Assembly (NCBI GenBank): GCA_036402075.1
Contig: DASWTP010000151.1
Span: 1-64,000 of the forward strand
Direction: 5' to 3'
DNA from: Chryseosolibacter sp036402075
Lineage (GTDB): Bacteria > Bacteroidota > Bacteroidia > Cytophagales > Cyclobacteriaceae
DNA: 64,000 nucleotides
The position numbers and the translations under genes were made by a program. The notes beneath the pieces are model-generated. The model was not told the origin of the DNA. It searched no databases and saw only the letters and a program-made list of their open reading frames with translations. Below are positions 1 through 9,106 of the stretch, in pieces. How positions within the stretch are numbered: position 1 is the first letter of the stretch; the number at the start of each line of letters is the position of its first letter.

Positions 1-30
1 GAGATTTTTAAATCATTAAACCGTAAAAAC

Positions 31-270
31 ATGTCTGAAATTGCACAAAAAGTAAAACAGATCATCATCGAGAAACTTGGTGTTGAAGAATCTGAAGTTA
101 CTCCTGAGGCTAGCTTTACTAACGATCTTGGAGCAGATTCACTTGATACCGTTGAGTTGATCATGGAGTTCGAGAAGGAATTCAACATCTCGATTCCAGA
201 TGATCAGGCCGAAAACATCTCTACCGTTGGCCAGGCTATCTCTTATCTTGAGCAAAACGTTAAGAAATAA
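31..270 (+). CDS. acpP: Acyl carrier protein
   Basis: This 79-aa protein is the acyl carrier of type II fatty acid synthesis; it holds growing acyl chains on a 4'-phosphopantetheine arm in the cytoplasm. The hallmark GADSLDTVELIM motif is present, with Ser37 of DSL as the attachment site, and the protein is strongly acidic and helical as usual. Length matches the family. It starts 30 bases into the window and lies 40 bp upstream of fabF, the usual acpP-fabF-rnc order, so the three are probably cotranscribed from a promoter outside the window. Confidence 0.98.
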   Translation: MSEIAQKVKQIIIEKLGVEESEVTPEASFTNDLGADSLDTVELIMEFEKEFNISIPDDQAENISTVGQAISYLEQNVKK

Positions 271-310
271 TATCTGATTATCACGCTTAATCAACCACAT
301 CCTTTTGAAC

Positions 311-1558
311 ATGCAATTGAAGCGAGTAGTCGTTACGGGGCTTGGTGCACTCACACCCATCGGCAATACTTTGACCGAGTATTGGGATGGACTCAGAAAC
401 GGTAAGAGCGGTGCAGCAGCCATTACGCGCTTCGATGCCTCTAAATTCAAAACAAAGTTTGCGTGCGAAGTAAAAAACTTTGACATCGGTAACTTCATGG
501 ATCGCAAGGAGGCTCGCAAGATGGACCCCTTCGCGCAGTACGCCATGGTTGCTGTGGATGAGGCAATTAAAGATTCAAACCTCCCCCTGACCGAACTTAA
601 TCCCAATCGCGTTGGCGTGATCTGGGGTTCAGGTATCGGGGGGTTGTTAACTTTCCAGGAAGAAGTAAAATCGTATGCGAAAGGCGATGGAACCCCACGC
701 TTCAATCCTTTCTTCATTCCTAAAATGATTCCGGACTTAAGCGCAGGTCATATTTCAATCAAATATGGCTTCCGCGGTCCGAATTATGTAACTGTATCTG
801 CGTGTGCATCGTCCACCAACGCGCTCTATGACGCCTTCACATTCCTCCGTCTTGGGAAAGCCGATATCATTGTGTCTGGTGGATCCGAAGCAGCAGTATG
901 CGAAGCTGGCGTAGGCGGATTCAACGCCTTGAAAGCACTCTCCGAACGAAACGACTCACCTGAAACTGCTTCTCGACCTTATGATAAGGACCGCGATGGT
1001 TTTGTGCTGGGCGAAGGAGCTGGCGCAGTTATCCTGGAAGAATATGAGCACGCTAAAAAACGCGGTGCTAAAATCTATGCGGAAATCATCGGTGGCGGAA
1101 TGTCTTCTGACGCTTACCACATCACAGCACCACATCCTGAAGGAGCCGGCATCATCCAGGTAATGTACAACGCCCTCGAGGATGCAGGCATCAAACCTGA
1201 AGACATCGACTATATCAACACGCACGGCACTTCAACTCCACTTGGCGATATCGGAGAAATTAAAGCGATCCAGAAAGTATTTGGTGAGCATGCTTACAAG
1301 ATGAACATCAGCTCGACAAAATCGATGACAGGCCACCTGCTTGGCGCTGCTGGTGCGGTAGAAACCATCGCGTGTATCCTCGCACTGCGGGAAGGAATTG
1401 TTCCTCCAACAATCAACCATTTTACCGATGACCCCGACCTGGATCCAAGATTGAATATGACGTTCAACAAAGCTCAGAAAAAAGAGGTCAAAATCGCGTT
1501 AAGCAACACGTTTGGATTTGGTGGACACAACTTCTCTATCCTGCTGAAGAAAGTTTGA
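311..1558 (+). CDS. fabF: Beta-ketoacyl-ACP synthase II
   Basis: This 415-aa condensing enzyme elongates acyl-ACP with malonyl-ACP in fatty acid synthesis. The Cys-His-His triad is visible: Cys165 in TVSACASSTN, His305 in NTHGTSTPLGD and His342 in STKSMTGHLLGAAGA, with Lys337 nearby. The C-terminal NTFGFGGHN motif is also present. I start at the ATG at 311 (MQLKRVVVTG) rather than an in-frame TTG two codons upstream, because it gives the normal N-terminus. It follows acpP by 40 bp. Confidence 0.98.
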   Translation: MQLKRVVVTGLGALTPIGNTLTEYWDGLRNGKSGAAAITRFDASKFKTKFACEVKNFDIGNFMDRKEARKMDPFAQYAMVAVDEAIKDSNLPLTELNPNRVGVIWGSGIGGLLTFQEEVKSYAKGDGTPRFNPFFIPKMIPDLSAGHISIKYGFRGPNYVTVSACASSTNALYDAFTFLRLGKADIIVSGGSEAAVCEAGVGGFNALKALSERNDSPETASRPYDKDRDGFVLGEGAGAVILEEYEHAKKRGAKIYAEIIGGGMSSDAYHITAPHPEGAGIIQVMYNALEDAGIKPEDIDYINTHGTSTPLGDIGEIKAIQKVFGEHAYKMNISSTKSMTGHLLGAAGAVETIACILALREGIVPPTINHFTDDPDLDPRLNMTFNKAQKKEVKIALSNTFGFGGHNFSILLKKV

Positions 1559-1691
1559 AGTTTGTAGTTATTACTGCACCTTGGACGGTGCGACCAATTA
1601 AACCATAAACCACGCACAGCGCGAAAGGCCAAAACCTCACAGCAATTGCCTTTTTTTACTACCTTGTAATCAGAATTAGTCCACGTAACGC

Positions 1692-2423
1692 TTGGTTTGG
1701 AAGATCTTAAAAATTCCTAAAGGGAAGTCTGCTAACGATGTTAAGCTGATCAGGGCGGTGCAAAACATTGCCGGCCTTACGCCATCCAACCTGGCGATAT
1801 ATCGGCTCGCTACTGTTCATAGCTCAATTGCAAAAGAGAACGATCACGGCTTTAAAGAATCAAACGAACGACTGGAATACCTTGGCGATGCCATTTTGGG
1901 TGCGGCAGTCGCGGATTACCTGTTCAAAAAATTTCCGTTCAAACCTGAGGGCTTCCTCACGGAAATCCGCTCACGCATTGTGAATCGTGAAGCGCTCAAT
2001 ACCCTCGCAAAAAAAATTGGCGTTGGAAATATAGTTCAATTCGATAACAAGAATTCGCACCTGCAACAGGTGATCCTGGGCAACACGCTCGAAGCAATTG
2101 TCGGTGCCATATACCTCGACAAAGGCTACCTCCGAACCCGCAAGTTCGTCATCGACAAACTCATCGCGCCAAACTACGACCTTGATGAACTTGTTAACTC
2201 AAATTCGAATTTCAAGAGTAAGATCATCGAGTGGGCCCAGCGCGAAGGAAAAGAAGTGCGCTTCGAGATACTCAACGTTAAAAAAGCACGCAATCACAAA
2301 GAGTTCACCGCCCAGGTGATGGTTGACAACGAAGCGATGGGAACCGGCTACGGCAACAGCAAGAAGAAGGCAGAGCAGGATGCAGCGCTGAAAACGTGTG
2401 AGCAGTTGAATCTTATCGCGTAG
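1692..2423 (+). CDS. rnc: Ribonuclease III
   Basis: This 243-aa protein is RNase III, which cleaves double-stranded RNA in rRNA maturation and mRNA processing. The catalytic signature ESNERLEYLGDAILG lies at about residues 57-71, the second acidic cluster is in LGNTLEAIVGAIYLDKG, and a C-terminal dsRNA-binding domain starts near residue 170 (FKSKIIEWAQREG). The start is probably TTG at 1692: an in-frame stop lies two codons upstream, and the N-terminal extension before the nuclease domain is typical of Bacteroidota. It follows fabF after 133 bp. Confidence 0.95.
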   Translation: MVWKILKIPKGKSANDVKLIRAVQNIAGLTPSNLAIYRLATVHSSIAKENDHGFKESNERLEYLGDAILGAAVADYLFKKFPFKPEGFLTEIRSRIVNREALNTLAKKIGVGNIVQFDNKNSHLQQVILGNTLEAIVGAIYLDKGYLRTRKFVIDKLIAPNYDLDELVNSNSNFKSKIIEWAQREGKEVRFEILNVKKARNHKEFTAQVMVDNEAMGTGYGNSKKKAEQDAALKTCEQLNLIA

Positions 2424-2481
2424 CTTCGAGAACCGGATAGTGAACAGAGAACAAAGAATGCTGAACTTCTGCTTGGGAAAT

Positions 2482-3034
2482 AATATCGAACACTCAACAC
2501 TCAATGTCGAATGTCGAAGTTAGAGTGTCTCTAATATTGAAGCAAAGCCAAAGATGCTGTTTTAAACACTAAACGTTAACAGCATGAAATTCGATTTAGA
2601 AGAAAGACTGATTGATTATTCGGTAGAGGTTTTGGAAATCATAGACCTACTACCAAATAATAAAGGTGCAAATCACCTGGGAGGCCAGTTGGTCAGGTCT
2701 AGCACGTCACCAGCCCTTAACTATGCAGAGGCACAAGCCGCGGAATCCAGGCAGGATTTCATTCACAAAATGCGAGTCTCGCTTAAAGAGCTGCGGGAAT
2801 CACGAGTCTGTATGAAAATCATTAAGAAAAGGAAGTATCTGCATGAAGATTCTAAGTTAGGGGCCGCTCTCGCAGAAACAGAAGAGCTTGTGGCAATCTT
2901 TGCTAAGAGCATACAAACCGCCCAGAAAAACCTTCCAAAAGAAAGATGATTTTAGTTACTGGAGAATCCTGGATTTCATGACGGGACGTATTCCAACTTC
3001 GACATTCGACATTGAGCGTTGAATGTTCGATATT
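2482..3034. repeat. Inverted-repeat-bounded unit carrying a four-helix-bundle gene
   Basis: A 40-bp sequence at 2482-2521 recurs inverted at 2995-3034 with 38 of 40 matching positions. Each arm contains reiterated 7-mers such as ATGTCGA. The only gene between the arms is the four-helix-bundle ORF. The unit sits between rnc and nadE. Seen directly: the repeat and its symmetry. Inference: the whole unit may be an inserted or mobilisable cassette. I could not find a clear target-site duplication. Confidence 0.75.
2584..2949 (+). CDS. Four-helix-bundle protein, S23/23S rRNA intervening-sequence family
   Basis: This 121-aa protein fits the S23/IVP four-helix-bundle family (TIGR02436 type), first known from intervening sequences within 23S rRNA genes and also found as stand-alone genes. 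Visible signs are FDLEERLIDYSVEVLEI at the N-terminus, the central NHLGGQLVRSSTSPALNYAEAQAA segment and the LKELRESRVCMKII helix. Members assemble as small helical oligomers, but the cellular role is not established. It is the only gene inside a 553-bp inverted-repeat unit, which suggests insertion. Identification is firm; function is open. Confidence 0.9.
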   Translation: MKFDLEERLIDYSVEVLEIIDLLPNNKGANHLGGQLVRSSTSPALNYAEAQAAESRQDFIHKMRVSLKELRESRVCMKIIKKRKYLHEDSKLGAALAETEELVAIFAKSIQTAQKNLPKER

Positions 3035-3103
3035 CTGCATTTTAACTTGCACAAAAACTTCTTTCTCTCAATCTTCGTTCTCACTTGAGAGAACGCACAA
3101 AGC

Positions 3104-4945
3104 ATGAAAATTGGAGGCGCGACCGTCAATCAGATTCCCCTGGACTGGGAAAACAATCTTCGAAATATCATTGACGCTATAACCGAAGCAAAACAGCAGA
3201 AAATCCGCGTGCTTTGTTTGCCCGAACTTTGCCTTACGGGATACGGTTGTGAAGACTTGTTTTTAAGTAGCTGGGTGTCGAAGGTGGCGTGGACAAAACT
3301 TCAAACTATCGTCCCTCATACCGAAGACATCACGGTTTCAATTGGCCTTCCTATTCTCATCGAGAATGTTACCTACAACGGGGCTTGCGTCATCAGCAAT
3401 AAGAAAATCCTTGGCATTACATTAAAACAAAACCTCGCCCGCGATGGCGTTCACTATGAGCCGCGCTGGTTCGAGGAATGGCCAGTAGGGCAAGTTGTTT
3501 CGCTCGGTGAAGATTATCAGCACACACAAGCCGGTGATTTGATTTACGAAGTTGACGGCATCACGATTGGTTTCGAAATCTGCGAAGACGCGTGGCGAAA
3601 AACAAATCGGCCGGGGTATCGATTGAAAGAACGGTCGGTGGAGCTGATTCTCAACCCAAGTGCCAGTCATTTCGCGATGGGCAAAAGTGAGCTTCGCGAG
3701 CACGAAGTAGTGATTGAAGGCTCAGGAAAGTTTAATTGCGTTTATGTGTATGTCAATCTTCTGGGCAACGAAGCAGGAAGAATGATCTACGATGGTGATA
3801 TCATTATTGGGCAAAATGGAAAGCTGATCGTCATCAACAAACGTCTTTCGTTCAGAAAATTTAATGTGATCTCCTGTGATATTGATTTTAAAGATCCTCA
3901 AAAATCAAAATGCGCAGCGGTTACCGACAACAAAGAGAAGAACGAGGAACTTGCGCAGGCTGAATCCCTGGCACTTTACGATTACCTGAGAAAAAGCAAG
4001 GCAAAAGGTTACACCTTGTCCTTGAGCGGAGGAGCGGACTCCAGCATGTGTGCGGTGTTGGTTGCCGAAATGGCAAAGCGCGTCCCAAAAGAGGTTGGTT
4101 GGCCAGGCTTCTGTGAGGCGCTCGGTCTAAACGAAAAGGAGATTCAGCAAGACTGGAGACGCGCAGTTGGAAAACTCCTGACTTGTGCATACCAGGGCAC
4201 AAAGAACTCATCAGACAAAACGTTGCATGCCGCTAAGTCACTCGCTGAATCCATTGGCGCTGAATTTCACGAGTGGAAAATAGACGATGAAGTAAATTCC
4301 TATTCATCAAAAATTGAGCATGCGCTTGGACGGAAACTAAGTTGGGAAACGGATGACATTGCGATGCAGAACATCCAGGCACGAACCCGCTCGCCTATCA
4401 TCTGGATGCTTGCGAACATCAAACGAGCTGTGCTTCTGACCACCTCAAACCGCAGCGAAGGTGATGTGGGCTATGCCACCATGGATGGTGACACCAGCGG
4501 CAGCCTTGCTCCGATCGCAGGAATAAGTAAAGTGTTTATCCTCCAGTGGCTCAAATGGGCTGAGACCAACCTTGATCAAAAAGGACTCAATGCCGTAAAT
4601 AACCTTCAACCCACAGCAGAACTCAGGCCGCTCGAACGCAATCAAACGGATGAAGATGATCTTATGCCCTACCCGATCCTCGCAGAGATTGAAAAACATG
4701 CCATCCAACATCGAAAGTCACCAATCCAGGTCTTTGATGAAATGAAGGCCTCGGTAGAACCCCTGCGTTTAAAAGGCTATATCAAAAAGTTTTTCCGGAT
4801 GTGGTCAGCCAATCAATGGAAGCGGGAACGCCTCGCTCCCTCCTTCCACCTTGACGACATAAACGTTGACCCCCGTAGCTGGTGTAGGTTCCCGATTCTT
4901 TCCTCAAGTTTCAAGGAAGAATTGGAACTGCTTGATAATCTTTGA
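3104..4945 (+). CDS. nadE: Glutamine-dependent NAD+ synthase
   Basis: This 613-aa cytoplasmic enzyme amidates nicotinic acid adenine dinucleotide to NAD+, using ammonia released from glutamine. The N-terminal nitrilase-type glutaminase has the Glu41-Lys108-Cys160 triad (LCLPELCLTGYG, ITLKQNLA, GFEICEDAW). The C-terminal synthetase has the ATP-binding SGGADS loop at about 308-313, plus NIQARTRSP and TSNRSEGDVGYATMDGD. The two-domain length is normal. The usual P-loop reads GGID, so GGAD is a mild variant. The ATG start at 3104 begins directly in the nitrilase fold. Confidence 0.96.
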   Translation: MKIGGATVNQIPLDWENNLRNIIDAITEAKQQKIRVLCLPELCLTGYGCEDLFLSSWVSKVAWTKLQTIVPHTEDITVSIGLPILIENVTYNGACVISNKKILGITLKQNLARDGVHYEPRWFEEWPVGQVVSLGEDYQHTQAGDLIYEVDGITIGFEICEDAWRKTNRPGYRLKERSVELILNPSASHFAMGKSELREHEVVIEGSGKFNCVYVYVNLLGNEAGRMIYDGDIIIGQNGKLIVINKRLSFRKFNVISCDIDFKDPQKSKCAAVTDNKEKNEELAQAESLALYDYLRKSKAKGYTLSLSGGADSSMCAVLVAEMAKRVPKEVGWPGFCEALGLNEKEIQQDWRRAVGKLLTCAYQGTKNSSDKTLHAAKSLAESIGAEFHEWKIDDEVNSYSSKIEHALGRKLSWETDDIAMQNIQARTRSPIIWMLANIKRAVLLTTSNRSEGDVGYATMDGDTSGSLAPIAGISKVFILQWLKWAETNLDQKGLNAVNNLQPTAELRPLERNQTDEDDLMPYPILAEIEKHAIQHRKSPIQVFDEMKASVEPLRLKGYIKKFFRMWSANQWKRERLAPSFHLDDINVDPRSWCRFPILSSSFKEELELLDNL

Positions 4946-5012
4946 ATTATAAGGCGCATCAGCTTTATGCTTTCGGCTTTCACCTATGCGCTTTCTGCGT
5001 ATATTTGTCGTT

Positions 5013-6134
5013 ATGGCTATGTTGAACTTCATTATTTGGAACGGAAGTCCGGAGATCTTTAGCATCGGGACATTCTCGCTTCGTTGGTACGGACTATTTT
5101 TTGCCCTTGGTTTTCTGATCACCCAACAGATCTTGTACTACATGTATCGCAAAGAAGGCAAACCTGAGCAGGATGTCGATACATTGACCATCTACATGGT
5201 GATCGCCACCATTGTAGGCGCGCGACTTGGCCATATCATTTTCTACGATCCTCAAATCATTTGGGAAGAACCGCTCAGCATTTTCCTGCCGTTCGAATTC
5301 AGCCCGTTCCGTTTTATTGGTCTGCAAGGATTGGCAAGCCATGGTGCTGCTATCGGAATATTGTTCGCGCTTTGGCTCTATAGTCGAAAGCGGAAGCCCG
5401 GGCAGTCGTACTTGCAGGTGGTTGACAGAATCGTAATCCTGGTGGCTCTGGTGGGTGCGTTAATACGGTTCGGAAACTTTTTCAACTCAGAGATCATCGG
5501 CAAACCTACAAACTCAGCGATAGGCGTTGTGTTTGTTAACCGACTGACAGAAGCTGTTGAAGACCGAGACGAACAGGAAATAATCGAATCAATCGTTTAT
5601 CATAAGAACGATTCCCTTCCTGTGGGCGCCAATGGTGAAATCCCGATGAACGTGTATTTCTTCTTTAAGAACGGAGTATCCGAGGCGGAAGCAACTGAGA
5701 TTATGGACTACGCGCAAAACGTATCTTTCCGTTTGCCCGAGTATTTTGATCGCTCGCAAACTCCCGACTATGAAGTTGCCAAGCAAGAAGATGGGAAACT
5801 GGCAGCAAGACTTTCTGTGATCGGTATCTCAAGGCACCCAGCCCAACTTTACGAATCGATTTCGTGTGTGTTACTTTTCTTGCTCCTCTATGCAATCTGG
5901 GCGCGCTATAAAGAGAATTTGCCTCCGGGCAGATTGCTTGGCTTGTTCCTGATCATCTGTTTCGGACTGCGATTCGCCTATGAATTCCTGAAAGAGCCAC
6001 AGGAATCATTCGAAAATGATCTGCCACTCTTCATGGGACAGATCCTGAGCATTCCCCTGGTAATCGCAGGAATTTTTATTTTGATCTACTCATACCGCGT
6101 AAAAGAGATACCTACAGCCGAAAGTAAGCGTTAA
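5013..6134 (+). CDS. lgt: Prolipoprotein diacylglyceryl transferase
   Basis: This polytopic inner-membrane enzyme transfers diacylglycerol from phosphatidylglycerol to the lipobox Cys of prolipoproteins. Lgt signatures are the N-terminal RWYGLFFALGFL helix, GLQGLASHGAAIG, and RFGNFFNSEIIGKPT, followed by the late SRHPAQLYES and PPGRLLGLFLI segments. A roughly 90-residue hydrophilic insertion separates the GNF motif from RHPAQLYE. I chose the ATG at 5013 (MAMLNFIIWNG); ATGs at 4986 and 5019 are alternatives. Several lipoproteins in this window (DUF4136, the efflux adaptor, the micro-lipoproteins) would be its substrates. Confidence 0.95.
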   Translation: MAMLNFIIWNGSPEIFSIGTFSLRWYGLFFALGFLITQQILYYMYRKEGKPEQDVDTLTIYMVIATIVGARLGHIIFYDPQIIWEEPLSIFLPFEFSPFRFIGLQGLASHGAAIGILFALWLYSRKRKPGQSYLQVVDRIVILVALVGALIRFGNFFNSEIIGKPTNSAIGVVFVNRLTEAVEDRDEQEIIESIVYHKNDSLPVGANGEIPMNVYFFFKNGVSEAEATEIMDYAQNVSFRLPEYFDRSQTPDYEVAKQEDGKLAARLSVIGISRHPAQLYESISCVLLFLLLYAIWARYKENLPPGRLLGLFLIICFGLRFAYEFLKEPQESFENDLPLFMGQILSIPLVIAGIFILIYSYRVKEIPTAESKR

Positions 6135-6169
6135 ACTTATTTGCCGCGTGGAAGTCAAAGGGAAAAGGA

Positions 6170-7636
6170 ATGCTGGCGTTTATCATTGGATTTTTGAGCT
6201 TGTTCACCCATGCTGGTCACTCAGACCACGCGAATGCGGTTGCTGCAGACTCGCTGAAACGTCCTCTTAAGGCCAGGCAGATACCCATTGACACAACAAG
6301 GAAGTTTGTTCAGGTCAGGCGGATTTTCCTGATAGGCAATCGCATTACGCGGGATCAGATCATTTTGCGAGAGCTTTCGCTGAAACCAGGAGATATCATC
6401 TACAGCGCAGACCTTGCCGGCATCCTCGACCTCGACAAGAAAAAGCTGATCAACACCCGGCTCTTCAATACGGTAGAGATCAAAATTCTGGAGCTCGATG
6501 CGAAGAACATCGACCTTGTGATAGACCTCAACGAACGATGGTATACATTTCCTTCACCAATATTTGAGCTAGCCGACCGTAACTTTAACGAATGGTGGCA
6601 GAACTACGGCCACGATTTCCGCAGAGTGAACTATGGCTTGCGGCTTTATCAATACAACATGCGCGGCCGTAATGAAACACTGCGGCTCCATGCGCAATTT
6701 GGTTTTCAGCGCAAGTTTGAATTGTTGTATCGATTTCCATACATCGACAAAAAACAGAAGCACGGTCTTTCACTCGATCTCGGATACCTGGAAACAAAAA
6801 ACCTGGCCGCCCGGACATTGGATCACAAGTACATTTACTCAAAATCGGATTATATTTTAAAGTCCGACCGCGTTGCGGGACTCACCTACTCGTATCGCAA
6901 ATCGTTTTACAAAACACACTCGGCAAAAGTCGAATATCGTAAAACGCATATTGCAGATACAGTGAAAAGTATCAATCCAATTTTTATCAAAGGCGATGGA
7001 ACGCACGAGCTGGAGTATACGTCCTTTAACTATCAGTTCAACGCAGATCACCGCGACTTTTTTGCCTATCCGCTCAAGGGTTTTCAGTTTGCTGTTGATT
7101 TCAGAAAAACAGGGCTGCTGCCGAATGACGATGTGAATAAATGGGAAGGCAGCATTTTATATTCGCGTTACCTGGACCTCAAAAGGGAATATTACCTTTC
7201 TAACAACACGGTGCTCTATGCCAGCACACCGGATGATTTGTCGTATGTTAATTTCAGCGCGCTGGGTCTGCGAAAACAATTTGTGCGTGGGTATGAAATC
7301 TATGTAATTGAAGGACCGATGTACGCCCTGAACAAGACAACGCTTAAGAAAAAGATTTTCTCCAATACCTATCATTGGGCCGATATGCCAATTGACCAGT
7401 TCAGGCATATCCCGATTGCCATCTACCTGAAAACATATTTCGATGTAGGAGTCGTTGACAACTATCCCGACTATGAGCAGCTTGGCATAAATACCCAGCT
7501 ATCCGATAAGCTCATTGCCGGTGGCGGCTTTGGCTTTGATATTGTAGGTTCTTATGATATCGTTCTTCGACTCGAGTATAGCTTCAATGTTGAGGGTGGA
7601 AATGGATTTTTCTTCCACCTGAAAAAAGAATTTTAA
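6170..7636 (+). CDS. POTRA-domain outer-membrane barrel protein, BamA/TamA-like
   Basis: This 488-aa exported protein has a hydrophobic N-terminus, then a POTRA-like unit at about residues 44-125 (VRRIFLIGNRITRDQIILRELSLKPGD through VIDLNERWYTFP). The rest alternates aromatic and polar residues as in a 16-strand outer-membrane barrel and ends in a terminal Phe (HLKKEF), the usual barrel-assembly signal. Only one POTRA is present, against five in BamA, so it is not the essential BamA. It probably acts in outer-membrane protein or lipid assembly (inference). Its stop overlaps the convergent MORN-like gene by 3 bp. Confidence 0.85.
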   Translation: MLAFIIGFLSLFTHAGHSDHANAVAADSLKRPLKARQIPIDTTRKFVQVRRIFLIGNRITRDQIILRELSLKPGDIIYSADLAGILDLDKKKLINTRLFNTVEIKILELDAKNIDLVIDLNERWYTFPSPIFELADRNFNEWWQNYGHDFRRVNYGLRLYQYNMRGRNETLRLHAQFGFQRKFELLYRFPYIDKKQKHGLSLDLGYLETKNLAARTLDHKYIYSKSDYILKSDRVAGLTYSYRKSFYKTHSAKVEYRKTHIADTVKSINPIFIKGDGTHELEYTSFNYQFNADHRDFFAYPLKGFQFAVDFRKTGLLPNDDVNKWEGSILYSRYLDLKREYYLSNNTVLYASTPDDLSYVNFSALGLRKQFVRGYEIYVIEGPMYALNKTTLKKKIFSNTYHWADMPIDQFRHIPIAIYLKTYFDVGVVDNYPDYEQLGINTQLSDKLIAGGGFGFDIVGSYDIVLRLEYSFNVEGGNGFFFHLKKEF

Positions 7637-8262
7637 TACCGCCAGGGCTTCTTATTTCCTCGCTTGTCGTACGTAAACCACTGACCAACGCGTTTTCCTT
7701 TCTCGTAGCTACCGCTGTACTCAAGTTTTCCGGCTTCATTATAAAACTCCCAGGCACCGTCCTCCAGCCCCTCCTGGTAAAATCCTTTCTGCAGCAACAC
7801 TCCGCTCTCGCTGAAAATGCGCACCTCCCCTTGCGGTAAACCGTTTACGTAAGTCAGCGAACGCTGCTGTCGGCCACTGTCATAAAAATACTTCCACGCT
7901 CCTTCATACTGGCTGTCTTTGTATTTTCCCTTTCGCTCAAGCTGGCCGTTCTCATGGAAGTACCAGGCCGAATCCTGCAGCAAGCCGTCCTTCCATTGCT
8001 CAATTGCCTGGAGTTTTTTTGTCGCATAAAAATATTCAATCCTGCCGTCCAGGTTTCCCGACTTAAAGAATTCGCGCGCCATTAAAACACCGGACGGGTA
8101 AAAATATTTCCACTCGCCTTCTTTCGAATCACCAATTTTAGCGCCCTCTGATTTCAGTACCTTATTCGGATAATGATCCCGAATTAAGTCCTGACTATGT
8201 CCATTAAAGACCATCGCAGATAATAGCAGTCCTAAAATTTTCCAGTGAGTTTGCCCTTTCAT
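7633..8262 (-). CDS. MORN-like repeat exported protein, YwqK family
   Basis: The 209-aa product has an N-terminal signal peptide (MKGQTHWKILGLLLSAMVFNGHSQ), then reiterated motifs such as EGEWKYFYPSGVL, DGRIEYFYATKKL, EGAWKYFYDSGR and DGAWEFYNEAGKL. These are MORN-type variants annotated as YwqK-family toxin-antitoxin proteins. In Bacteroidota they are common as exported repeat proteins, and an antitoxin role is not supported here because there is no partner. I use the ATG at 8262 rather than a TTG four codons upstream. It is divergent from the PorV/PorQ-like gene and convergent with the POTRA barrel gene. Confidence 0.85.
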   Translation of the reverse strand: MKGQTHWKILGLLLSAMVFNGHSQDLIRDHYPNKVLKSEGAKIGDSKEGEWKYFYPSGVLMAREFFKSGNLDGRIEYFYATKKLQAIEQWKDGLLQDSAWYFHENGQLERKGKYKDSQYEGAWKYFYDSGRQQRSLTYVNGLPQGEVRIFSESGVLLQKGFYQEGLEDGAWEFYNEAGKLEYSGSYEKGKRVGQWFTYDKRGNKKPWRY

Positions 8263-8293
8263 AATTTTCTTCAACTACTAAAATACGACCATA

Positions 8294-9106
8294 ATAAAAT
8301 ATCTGACGTTTTTATTTCTATTTCTATCGGCTCACGCATCAGCGCAGAGTAGTTCAATTGTTATGAGTGCCGAGGTAATGGGGATGGGTAACACGTCATC
8401 ATGCCATAGGAGCGAATGGTCTTTACTCACTAACATTGGTGGATTAGCTGAAGTATCATCGATCTCTGTTTCGTTTTCGCAATATGCAGTGCCCTCCTTC
8501 AAGCCCTTCAACCGCACAGCTGCAACCATTGCCGCGCCTGTTGGAGTTGGTGCCGCGGGGGCAGCGTTCTTCCGGTTTGGTGACGCATTGTATAACGAGC
8601 AGCTGATCTCTGCTGGCTATTCAAACAAATTTGGACTTGCTTCCCTTGGGCTGAAAGTAAATTACATCCAATATTACGCGGAAGGATTCGGCCGGTCGGG
8701 CGCTTTCACGGTGTCGTTTGGTGGCATCGCTGAAATCACTAAACAGTTTTCGGTGGGAGCAATCGTTGAGAACATCAATCAGCCCACGCTGTCAACGGAA
8801 ACGGAGAGTCGAATTCCAACGCGGTTTATGGTGGGAACGGAATTCAAGCTATCCAAAAAAGTGCTTGCTATAACAGAGCTGGAGAAAGAGCTGGAGCACG
8901 ACCCCGTCATCAGAGCGGGAATTGCATATGAGCTCTATAAAAAACTGACAGCAAGAACCGGTTTCAATGTCAATCCGCAATCAGCGTTTGGTGGTTTCGG
9001 GGTTAAGCTGAAAAAGTTTACGCTCGACTACGCGTTTCAATTTCACGAATACTTAGGCGCTGCACACCAGGCAACCGTTCGCGTAAGCCTCACAAAAAAC
9101 AAATGA
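8294..9106 (+). CDS. PorV/PorQ-like outer-membrane barrel protein, non-canonical start
   Basis: The product, about 270 aa, resembles the PorV/PorQ group of outer-membrane barrels, with repeating Gly-rich amphipathic strands and a late barrel segment ending in VRVSLTKNK. The first ATG (8363) lies after an in-frame signal peptide encoded from about 8294: KYLTFLFLFLSAHASAQ, then SSSIVMSAEVMGMGN. No ATG, GTG or TTG precedes that peptide; the candidates are ATA at 8291 or 8294, or CTG at 8303, with an in-frame stop at 8279. Start coordinates are therefore tentative. Its stop overlaps the HhH-barrel gene start (ATGA), implying coupling. Confidence 0.7.
   Translation: MKYLTFLFLFLSAHASAQSSSIVMSAEVMGMGNTSSCHRSEWSLLTNIGGLAEVSSISVSFSQYAVPSFKPFNRTAATIAAPVGVGAAGAAFFRFGDALYNEQLISAGYSNKFGLASLGLKVNYIQYYAEGFGRSGAFTVSFGGIAEITKQFSVGAIVENINQPTLSTETESRIPTRFMVGTEFKLSKKVLAITELEKELEHDPVIRAGIAYELYKKLTARTGFNVNPQSAFGGFGVKLKKFTLDYAFQFHEYLGAAHQATVRVSLTKNK

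Noticed and set aside
139..717. 192-aa open frame antisense to acpP and fabF
   Set aside because: It is antisense to two certain genes and its translation has no recognisable domain; it is a composition shadow.
7633..8262. YwqK antitoxin as part of a toxin-antitoxin pair
   Set aside because: The protein carries a signal peptide and has no adjacent toxin; the family name alone does not support that role.
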